From Flavobacteriales bacterium UBA1531 (GTDB lineage: Bacteria; Bacteroidota; Bacteroidia; Flavobacteriales_D; Sanyastnellaceae), in NCBI GenBank assembly GCA_002323795.1, contig DCPZ01000060.1, forward strand, positions 1 through 6,245: 6,245 bases of DNA. The letters are read 5' to 3'. The translations under genes were made by a program, and so were the position numbers. Under the pieces are notes generated by a model. It ran no database searches, had not been told where the DNA came from, and saw only the letters and a list, made by a program, of their open reading frames with translations. This document shows positions 1 to 5,068 of the stretch, piece by piece (the stretch's first letter is position 1; each line of letters starts with the position of its first letter).

Positions 1-167
1 GTTTGATGCTCACTGGCGCTGTGGTCATGGCCCTCGTGATGACCCTCTTCAATCGGCGATTCGTGCCCTTCGGAATCGTGTGCGTGATCCTGCGACCAAA
101 GCCCTGAATTCACACTGGAAAAGACCAGTGTCAGGAGGATTACAAATGAACTTAAAAAGCGACTCAT
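1..167 (-). CDS. atpB: F-type ATP synthase subunit a, N-terminal fragment (cut by the window edge)
   Basis: Only the first 55 codons are present; the gene runs off the left edge. ATG is at 167-165. The fragment begins MSRFLSSFVILLTLVFSS, a signal peptide-like start with a hydrophobic core at about residues 8-19 and probable cleavage near residues 21-26 (inference). Then comes a hydrophilic segment with 8 histidines between residues 28 and 54, plus many Asp/Glu. The five-helix body of subunit a lies outside the window, so identity rests on context and on the signal-peptide plus His-rich extension known from Bacteroidota AtpB. Subunit a forms the proton half-channels against the c-ring in the inner membrane. 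It follows AtpZ-like and AtpI-like genes on the same strand, which is the usual position. A -7 element at 194-201 suggests its own promoter. No clear Shine-Dalgarno sequence is visible. The main alternative is an unrelated His-rich exported protein. Confidence 0.72.
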   Translation of the reverse strand, partial: MSRFLSSFVILLTLVFSSVNSGLWSQDHAHDSEGHESPIEEGHHEGHDHSASEHQ

Positions 168-193
168 GATTTGCGTTTCAGCAGAATTCGGGG

Positions 194-201
194 CAAAAGT
201 A
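194..201 (-). promoter_or_regulatory. Candidate Bacteroidota -7 element upstream of atpB
   Basis: On the minus strand this reads TACTTTTG, an exact match to the TAnnTTTG -7 consensus of Bacteroidota primary-sigma promoters. Its downstream edge lies 26 nt before the atpB ATG, leaving room for a leader of about 20 nt. No TTG lies 17-23 nt upstream; the nearest one is 29 nt away inside the preceding inverted repeat, so only half of the promoter is recognisable. It would let atpB and the genes after it be transcribed separately from the bactofilin-atpZ-atpI part. Confidence 0.45.
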
Positions 202-228
202 ATCAATGATTATCCGTCCCCATCAGTC

Positions 229-260
229 TTCAACGAATTTCTTTACTCCAATTCGTTGAA
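229..260 (-). repeat. Perfect 11-bp inverted repeat between the AtpI-like gene and atpB
   Basis: TTCAACGAATT (229-239) and AATTCGTTGAA (250-260) are exact reverse complements around a 10-nt loop. The stem starts 4 nt after the TGA of the AtpI-like gene on the minus strand. RNA from that strand would form an 11-bp hairpin there. No T-tract follows the 3' arm on the minus strand (the next bases are GACTGATGGGG), so a standard intrinsic terminator is not supported. A 3'-end stabiliser, a processing site, a partial attenuator or a protein-binding site would fit better. On the plus strand T-rich sequence follows at 273-280, but no plus-strand gene ends here. Confidence 0.6.
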
Positions 261-264
261 ATCT

Positions 265-642
265 TCAATTTGATTTTTTTCGGGAAAGGGTTTGGGCTTC
301 CATCACTAGAAAAAACGTATTCACGGCAAAGACTACAAAAAGCCCTAAAGAAAAATGAATCCGGTATTCCCCTCCCACCGCAACCAAATACGTTGTAACG
401 ATCGCAAGAGAACTAAACATTTTAATGGCTGTGGAGCCGTTCACTGCCGTTACAAATTGCATAGGAGAACGCCGAGAGGCACGGTTTAACCAAGACACCA
501 GACCAGTCGTAAGAGCAAAGTAAAAGAGCACCGTGGCCAGCCATGGCCATGTCACCGCAAAGTCTTTAAACACCGGTAAAAAGATTCCCGAGGCATACAA
601 AGCAACATTGACTAAGGTCAGGTTCAATAGGAACGATTTCAT
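265..642 (-). CDS. AtpI-like four-helix membrane protein of the ATP synthase operon
   Basis: The protein is 125 aa with four predicted membrane helices, at about residues 5-24, 33-52, 70-90 and 95-115, and a basic tail ending RKKSN. The third helix begins with Gly69, Thr71 and Lys74, a polar/basic entry like that of AtpI/UncI proteins, which have a similar size and four helices. AtpI is known as a small inner-membrane protein that helps assemble the c-ring or supports Mg2+ handling; it is not part of the finished enzyme. The ATG at 642 overlaps the TGA of the AtpZ-like gene in an ATGA arrangement, so the two are probably translationally coupled. atpB follows after 97 nt. Sequence similarity to AtpI is weak by eye, so the assignment depends mainly on topology and on its place between atpZ and atpB. 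Confidence 0.72.
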   Translation of the reverse strand: MKSFLLNLTLVNVALYASGIFLPVFKDFAVTWPWLATVLFYFALTTGLVSWLNRASRRSPMQFVTAVNGSTAIKMFSSLAIVTTYLVAVGGEYRIHFSLGLFVVFAVNTFFLVMEAQTLSRKKSN

Positions 643-857
643 TTTGAAAGCTCTTTCACGGCCCCCCAGATTGCCAATACGGTTCCGAAGACTCCTCCAA
701 CCAACGTTCCAATTGGAGCAGATTGGCTTGATCTTTCATCCCACTTTCTTCCAATCCAAACGCAAATCCCTATGCTCCCTGCCATAGAAAATGCCAAGCC
801 AGAGAACCTCATAAACGAGGGGGGCTTGCGGTTCGGCGAAGTTGGCTTTTGCGCCAA
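639..857 (-). CDS. atpZ: AtpZ/AtpI-family small membrane protein (ATP synthase accessory)
   Basis: The product is 72 aa. A Lys/Pro-rich hydrophilic N-terminus (QKPTSPNRKPPS) is followed by FMRFSGLAFSMAGSIGICVW, which closely matches the family pattern of aromatic-RFSGLAF in the first helix (about residues 18-36). A charged loop, RKWDERS, leads to a second helix at about residues 48-66. AtpZ proteins are two-helix inner-membrane accessories encoded just ahead of F1Fo ATP synthase genes and are linked to Mg2+/Ca2+ movement or rotor assembly. The start is odd: position 857 is a TTG, and no ATG or GTG exists upstream in frame before a TAA. The next in-frame ATG at 812 would remove the basic N-terminus and leave 57 aa, so TTG is preferred. 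No Shine-Dalgarno sequence is visible. The gene begins 26 nt after the bactofilin stop and overlaps the next gene by 4 nt. Confidence 0.82.
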   Translation of the reverse strand: MAQKPTSPNRKPPSFMRFSGLAFSMAGSIGICVWIGRKWDERSSQSAPIGTLVGGVFGTVLAIWGAVKELSK

Positions 858-882
858 TTGTTCGGACTGTAAGAGGTCTAGA

Positions 883-903
883 GTCAGACGGCAGCCGTCT
901 GAC
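883..903 (-). repeat. Perfect 9-bp hairpin across the bactofilin stop codon
   Basis: GTCAGACGG (883-891) and CCGTCTGAC (895-903) are exact reverse complements with a 3-nt loop. The structure covers the last codons of the bactofilin gene and its TGA (886-884), and ends 25 nt before the TTG start of atpZ. Six of the nine pairs are G-C, so it should be stable in RNA. No T-tract follows on the minus strand (TCTAGACC), so it is not a standard terminator. It could set the ratio of bactofilin to ATP synthase messages through processing or stability, or affect re-initiation at the atpZ start. Confidence 0.6.
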
Positions 904-1330
904 GAACGCCCGACTTAGACTCTTCCTTGTTCGCTTCACGCGTGGTGTTTGACTGAATGTCTTTCACCTTGGAGGTCAAATGCAGGCTTCCTGTCGCTTG
1001 AGCGCCATTCTCAACGGAGAGCTGTCCATACTGAATGTCGCCGTGAACTTTTGCGGAAGCCTTCAAAACGAATAATTCGTGGACGACAATTGTGCCTTCC
1101 ATCTCACCTTCTGTCTCGCAATGAGCACAGGTGACAGTTCCTTTAATTTTTCCTGAGTTTCCGACGACTACGCGTCCTTTAGTGACCAACTCGCCTTCGA
1201 ATGTCCCGTCGATGCGTACATTGTTTTCGCTGCGCAACACTCCCTCGAATGATGTGCCTTTAGCGATGCGATTTACCACGTTCTCTGAAGTGGGTTCTGG
1301 TCTTGGTGATTTCTTGGTCGATCCGATCAT
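884..1330 (-). CDS. Bactofilin (polymer-forming cytoskeletal protein)
   Basis: The product is 148 aa. Residues about 22-118 form a bactofilin domain: short repeated strands with regular glycines, including GTSFEGVL, RIDGTFEGEL, KGRVVVGNSGKIKGTV, EGEMEGTI and AKVHGDI, as expected for the right-handed beta-helix. The domain is flanked by hydrophilic, probably disordered tails: an N-terminus rich in Lys/Pro and a C-terminus rich in Lys/Glu/Ser (about 119-148). Bactofilins assemble without nucleotide into filaments or sheets at the inner face of the cytoplasmic membrane and position envelope enzymes. The protein has no predicted membrane helix. An unusual CxxC pair (Cys68, Cys71) lies mid-domain. 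The gene starts with ATG 38 nt after the porW stop and is followed closely by atpZ, so it sits at the head of the ATP synthase genes. A candidate promoter precedes it. Confidence 0.92.
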   Translation of the reverse strand: MIGSTKKSPRPEPTSENVVNRIAKGTSFEGVLRSENNVRIDGTFEGELVTKGRVVVGNSGKIKGTVTCAHCETEGEMEGTIVVHELFVLKASAKVHGDIQYGQLSVENGAQATGSLHLTSKVKDIQSNTTREANKEESKSGVRQTAAV

Positions 1331-1334
1331 GAAG

Positions 1335-1367
1335 CAAAGGTAATTCGATTGCTCAAAAAAATCACAA
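1335..1367 (-). promoter_or_regulatory. Candidate promoter before the bactofilin/ATP synthase genes
   Basis: On the minus strand the porW-bactofilin gap contains TTG (1367-1365), a 22-nt spacer and TACCTTTG (1342-1335). This fits the Bacteroidota pattern of TTG, 17-23 nt and TAnnTTTG, with an exact -7 match. The -7 box ends only 4 nt before the bactofilin ATG, so transcription would start at or just around the start codon and give a leaderless or nearly leaderless mRNA. That closeness is the main reason for doubt. If real, it separates bactofilin-atp expression from porW. Confidence 0.42.
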
Positions 1368-1368
1368 C

Positions 1369-4035
1369 TTATTCCTTGTCTGTTAAGTAGACTTTTTCAA
1401 ACCAATCAATGTAGCTGTCCATTTCTTTGTTCTTGAACAGCGCAATGTAATTTTCTGTCGTGATTGTGAAGCTTCGATAACCGGATGTGTTGATCGATTC
1501 CAACATGTCCGTATTGGCTTTGAAAACTTCGAAATATTCGATGGAGTAATCTTGTCGCTTAAAATCCTTGACCAAGATGATTTGAAAATTTCTATTGATC
1601 AAATTGGCCGTAACTCGAAGCTGTTTTGACTCATAAAATGAAGCATTGAAATCACTTATGGTAGCTTTGAGCTCCTCAACATTGCCTCTGCCAACGGGAA
1701 CCAGCATGCCAAAATAATGTTCGAGGTAAGGCTTGTGCTCCCACTCCACATCGATTTCTGAAGGCTCAGAAGCATTCGCCTCATCTTTTTCACCTCTAAT
1801 TGAGGCGGGGTTGAGCGCTGCAAGTAAATCCCGTGCATACGCGCCTTCGTCAGTGTCTCCACACCACATGATGACCTTTTCCAATGCCTCATAATACGCT
1901 CTTCTGTCACCTCCTGTGCGTGCACTCAATGCGCCGATGCTCTGCGCTCTGAGTAAATCATATTTACACTTGTAAAAATTCGTGGGATTGTAATTAATGA
2001 CCTCATCACACGTCAGTAAAACTTCTTGGTAAGCCTTCGCATAATAACGCTGCAAAGTCTCTTCATAGGCCAATCGCTCTTCTTCACGCTTGGCTTCCTC
2101 TTGGTCTACAAAATCTGGGTTTTCAATCAAGATGGCCCACTCTGAGTTGGGATATCGCTCCAAAACCAAACCGCTCCAGTACTCAGAGTTACACGTTTCA
2201 CAAAATGGGCTTTGGTAGTTTTCTTCGACCTCCCGCTGCAGGTATGTGCGATAGAGTTGGTAGAAAGTTGTAGGGTGAAATTCACTTTCATCCATGCGCT
2301 CCGTTAATTCAGTCCACGTATCAATCGCGTTCTCTAAATCTGAGAGTTTTTCCTTGTAAACCAGTCCTGCATTGTAGTACGCCTCAGCGATCATGGCTAC
2401 TGAGCCCTCACGCTCCACAGAATCGCATGGAAGTCCCGCCATAAGCTCCTCTGCCGACGGAATTTCGTCGCTGCTCATTTCAACAGACTCGGCGGAATTG
2501 TCATCACCTTCATCACCGCTTCCCAACTCATCGGAGAAAGCCAAGGTCATCTTCATCGAACGGCGCCAATGATCCTCAAGGATTCGATCTCCCCAAAAAT
2601 CCCGGAAGTTCCTCCGGCCTGCGATTTTCAACTGTGCGTTGTAGGGCCAAAACATTCCTGCTCCTGAGTCTCCAGCATTCTCAAGTTCGGCGGCGGCGGC
2701 GGCGGCGGCGGCCTCACGTCGTTCTTCAGCTTCGTCCTCCAGTTGAAAAATGATTTCTTGAATCCGATCTGCACGGTCTTCTTCTGACAGATCGCAAATT
2801 TCCAACAAGCTATCCTGCTCGGTAATGACCATTAAATTGTCCACCAGCTCCGTGAGGTTGTCCGCCATCGCATCAACCTCATCAAACCTTTCATTGTCAT
2901 CTTCCATGAAAGTGCGAGCGCTATCATAGTAAGCCTGAGCATTCTCATAATCCAGCTCCTCCATGTAGATGTCGCCAAGCTGCAAATAACTCTTCATGCG
3001 CTGACGCGTATTGTCCATGTTCACCAACAATGACTGCAGCAATAAGTCTACTCCTTCTTCTTTGCGCCTTTCTTCCAAAGCTAACGTGGCTAACGCGTAA
3101 TAGATCTGGTCTTGATAAATTTCATTCTTATCATCCTCAAGCATTTCCTCGAGCAACTCAATGATGGGGTCGCTGTTTCCGTCACGTCGATCAAACGCCA
3201 TCGCCTGCTTGATTTTTGAATAAAACTCAAGCTCATAGGGAGTTCGGATGTCAACCACCCGCTTGTATCGCTCAATGGCATCTTCGCTTTGACCTGCAAA
3301 TTCATAGCATTGTGCCAGTATAAACAGTGTGCGAGCGCTGTCCTTTTCCTTTTCAATGTACTTCAGGGCCTTTTCCAACATGCCAATAGCCGCTTCTACA
3401 TCGCCATTTTTCAGGTGGAAATCTGCATAAACTTGATACACGTATGCACGAACCGCTGGGTCTTCCACTCGGTTGATCTGAGCGGCTTTGATCAGCGTGT
3501 TGTTAGCTCGAACGCGATCATCCATGGCCATGTAGGTTCTCGCCATCCATGCATTTGACCAAGCCTGCGCGTCTGGATAATCCAAGGTTCTTACGAGGTA
3601 TTGGAAGATCTCTAAAGCTTTTTCTTTCTCGCCTTTGATGAGGTGCGCTCGCGCAATGATGTCGTAGTTGTCATCGATCCACTTATTCAATTCTGGGCGC
3701 TTCATGTCCTTTTGATCCCGGCGAGCCGGTGACATGGTGTGCTTGTCTACAACATTCGTGCACTTCTCGATGGCGCGCTCCATTAGCGGATAGACCTGTT
3801 GCGCAGTGGTTTCGTCAACAGGTGGGAAAATAGGCAATATTTCATCCCAATTCTCTTTGTAGTCCTCCTTGAGAATCACCTCGGCTTCAGCCATCGCCTC
3901 TTTGGCATAGAAGAATCCGTTGTACTTCGCATGAGTGTTATGATAGGCTCTGTATAGCAATCCGTCCCGCGTTGTCGAGCAACCAGAAACGACCAGCGCA
4001 AAAAGCACCAACCCCACAACAATCTTATGATTCAT
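1369..4035 (-). CDS. porW: TPR lipoprotein of the type IX secretion system, PorW/SprE family
   Basis: The product is 888 aa from the ATG at 4035. It begins MNHKIVVGLVLFALVVSGC, a lipoprotein signal with lipobox VSGC and lipidated Cys19. At least six TPR-like helix pairs span about residues 125-375, and another lies near 547-578. Between them are an eight-alanine run (442-449) and an acidic, Ser/Asp-rich linker (about 500-535). A conserved-looking C-terminal domain (about 787-888) follows, of the type seen at the end of SprE-like proteins. PorW (Porphyromonas) and SprE (Flavobacterium) are outer-membrane-associated periplasmic lipoproteins required for T9SS function and, in gliding species, motility; PorW links the trans-envelope core to the translocon. 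Length is close to SprE. A CxxC pair (Cys612, Cys615) lies in the second half. ATGs at 4044 and 4065 are also in frame, but 4035 gives the most compact signal peptide. The M23 gene is transcribed divergently; the bactofilin follows after 38 nt. Confidence 0.85.
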   Translation of the reverse strand: MNHKIVVGLVLFALVVSGCSTTRDGLLYRAYHNTHAKYNGFFYAKEAMAEAEVILKEDYKENWDEILPIFPPVDETTAQQVYPLMERAIEKCTNVVDKHTMSPARRDQKDMKRPELNKWIDDNYDIIARAHLIKGEKEKALEIFQYLVRTLDYPDAQAWSNAWMARTYMAMDDRVRANNTLIKAAQINRVEDPAVRAYVYQVYADFHLKNGDVEAAIGMLEKALKYIEKEKDSARTLFILAQCYEFAGQSEDAIERYKRVVDIRTPYELEFYSKIKQAMAFDRRDGNSDPIIELLEEMLEDDKNEIYQDQIYYALATLALEERRKEEGVDLLLQSLLVNMDNTRQRMKSYLQLGDIYMEELDYENAQAYYDSARTFMEDDNERFDEVDAMADNLTELVDNLMVITEQDSLLEICDLSEEDRADRIQEIIFQLEDEAEERREAAAAAAAAELENAGDSGAGMFWPYNAQLKIAGRRNFRDFWGDRILEDHWRRSMKMTLAFSDELGSGDEGDDNSAESVEMSSDEIPSAEELMAGLPCDSVEREGSVAMIAEAYYNAGLVYKEKLSDLENAIDTWTELTERMDESEFHPTTFYQLYRTYLQREVEENYQSPFCETCNSEYWSGLVLERYPNSEWAILIENPDFVDQEEAKREEERLAYEETLQRYYAKAYQEVLLTCDEVINYNPTNFYKCKYDLLRAQSIGALSARTGGDRRAYYEALEKVIMWCGDTDEGAYARDLLAALNPASIRGEKDEANASEPSEIDVEWEHKPYLEHYFGMLVPVGRGNVEELKATISDFNASFYESKQLRVTANLINRNFQIILVKDFKRQDYSIEYFEVFKANTDMLESINTSGYRSFTITTENYIALFKNKEMDSYIDWFEKVYLTDKE
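2688..2712. repeat. Perfect CGG trinucleotide microsatellite, eight units, inside porW
   Basis: CGG is repeated eight times without interruption from 2688, plus one further C. On the coding (minus) strand this is eight identical GCC codons giving Ala442-449 of PorW, flanked by Glu codons on both sides. Elsewhere the gene uses mixed alanine codons, so the uniform run points to replication slippage rather than selection on each codon. Slippage by whole units would change the length of the alanine stretch but keep the reading frame. The stretch sits after the TPR block in a charged helical region (EDEAEERRE before it). Confidence 0.9.
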
Positions 4036-4180
4036 CTTCTCCATCCGAATGAACTGGTTTCTCAACGCCGATTTCCCAACGCAGAAGCCGCTAAATTATT
4101 CCAAAGTGACCGAGGAATCGTTGCCTTTTTCAGGAAAGAGCAAAAGTTGCCGCATGATTCTGCGATATTTGCGCAAGACA
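4036..4180. promoter_or_regulatory. Divergent intergenic region between porW and the M23 peptidase gene
   Basis: This 145-bp region separates the two divergent start codons and should hold both promoters. No full consensus promoter is visible. Candidate -7 boxes with one mismatch to TAnnTTTG are TCACTTTG (4109-4102) and AACTTTTG (4148-4141) on the minus strand for porW, and GATATTTG (4164-4171) on the plus strand for M23. The last would leave almost no leader before the ATG at 4181. None has a TTG at 17-23 nt. Plus- and minus-strand frames run through this region but look non-coding. Confidence 0.3.
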
Positions 4181-5068
4181 ATGAGCAAGAAAGATTCATT
4201 TTGGAAGCGTTGGAGCAAACCGTACAGGCTGACCATTCTGGAAGAACAATCTTTCAAAGAACGCTGGCAGATTTCGATTTCTAGAATTGGCGTAGCCCTC
4301 ACTGTTGGTGCGATTGTCACGCTAACCAGTGTTGCTGTGTATGCTTTGGTGGCTTGGTCGCCTTTGAAAGAACTCGTGGTGCCTGGTTATGCTAGTGAAG
4401 CTTCCAGAATGCGCGCCATCCAAGCAGAAATCGTCGCCGATAGCGCGGTGCGCCAGTTGGCCATACAGGACGAGTACCTGCAAACTCTAAGCACATTGCT
4501 CAGAGGGGAATCCGTTGAGAATCGGATTCAAGAACCTGACGGTGCTGGAGAAAAAGGGGGAGACGCGCTCACCGAATGGGGCTTGACCCAAGAAGATTTA
4601 GATCTGCGAAGCCGTGTCGAACAGGAAGATCGGTTTGCTCTGCAACGGGGCCAATTGAACGAAAAAACAATGCGAAACATCCCGTTTGCACCAATCCAAG
4701 GGTCCGTATCTTCAAAATTCGACCCGGGAATCGGGCATTTTGGGGTTGACTTCGTAGCTCCTGAAGGCTCTGTTATCCACGCCGTCGATGACGGCATTGT
4801 TGTCATTGCCTCTTACACATCTGACGGCGGCTACGTCGTCAGTATTCAACATCCAGCCAACCGAACGTCCGTCTACAAACACAACAAATCACTGCTGGTA
4901 GAAACGGGGAACCGTGTCCAAGCCGGTGACCCAATCGCTATTTTAGGTGGTACAGGCACGCACAGCACTGGGCCACACTCGCACTTTGAGTGGTGGGTTG
5001 ATGGTCAACCTTTGGATCCAACACAGTGGCTTCCTGGGCCACTCGAAGACGTCAGTCTTTCAGAATGA
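4181..5068 (+). CDS. Membrane-anchored M23 family metallopeptidase (LytM-type)
   Basis: The product is 295 aa from the ATG at 4181. The start MSKKDSFWKRWSKPYRLTIL matches the usual N-terminus of Bacteroidota M23 proteins; the open frame extends 44 codons further upstream, but that part looks unrelated. Order: a basic cytoplasmic tail (1-35), one membrane helix (about 36-59), a helical, possibly coiled-coil periplasmic region (about 72-160), and an M23 domain (about 166-284). All zinc ligands are present: His186 and Asp190 in HFGVD, and His268 of the HSH motif (266-268), with His266 as a catalytic histidine; YKHNK (His234) supplies the other. The enzyme is therefore predicted to be an active peptidoglycan endopeptidase working in the periplasm and tethered to the inner membrane. 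It is divergent from porW, with a bactofilin gene just beyond. Its 3' end overlaps the PfkB gene by 17 bp. The exact bond cleaved cannot be read from the sequence. Confidence 0.9.
   Translation: MSKKDSFWKRWSKPYRLTILEEQSFKERWQISISRIGVALTVGAIVTLTSVAVYALVAWSPLKELVVPGYASEASRMRAIQAEIVADSAVRQLAIQDEYLQTLSTLLRGESVENRIQEPDGAGEKGGDALTEWGLTQEDLDLRSRVEQEDRFALQRGQLNEKTMRNIPFAPIQGSVSSKFDPGIGHFGVDFVAPEGSVIHAVDDGIVVIASYTSDGGYVVSIQHPANRTSVYKHNKSLLVETGNRVQAGDPIAILGGTGTHSTGPHSHFEWWVDGQPLDPTQWLPGPLEDVSLSE

Noticed and set aside
274..288. Near-identical T7-CGGGAAAG string also present at 6092-6108
   Set aside because: One copy is in the coding end of the AtpI-like gene and the other in a tRNA promoter spacer, with a 2-nt insertion; no further similarity around them, so not treated as a repeat family.
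949..1343. Plus-strand open frames opposite the bactofilin gene
   Set aside because: Low-complexity translations without a recognisable domain, fully antisense to a clear bactofilin; shadow frames.
1355..1361. T-tract (minus strand) after the porW stop as a terminator
   Set aside because: There is no stem directly upstream, and the stretch fits better as spacer of the promoter before the bactofilin.
4036..4065. Earlier starts for porW at 4065 and 4044
   Set aside because: They add charged residues before the lipoprotein signal. The ATG at 4035 gives a normal 18-residue signal before Cys19. The 4044 start cannot be fully excluded.
4049..4180. 44-codon upstream extension of the M23 reading frame
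   Set aside because: The residues do not resemble an M23 N-terminus and overlap the region needed for the porW promoter. The ATG at 4181 gives the typical basic tail followed by a membrane helix.
4027..4320. Short open frames on both strands over the porW-M23 gap and the M23 start
   Set aside because: Composition is unlike the neighbouring genes, they overlap the true starts, and no motif is visible.
4508..4529. 7-bp inverted repeat GAATCCG / CGGATTC
   Set aside because: It lies inside the M23 coding region in a linker, with an 8-nt loop and no T-tract; probably chance.
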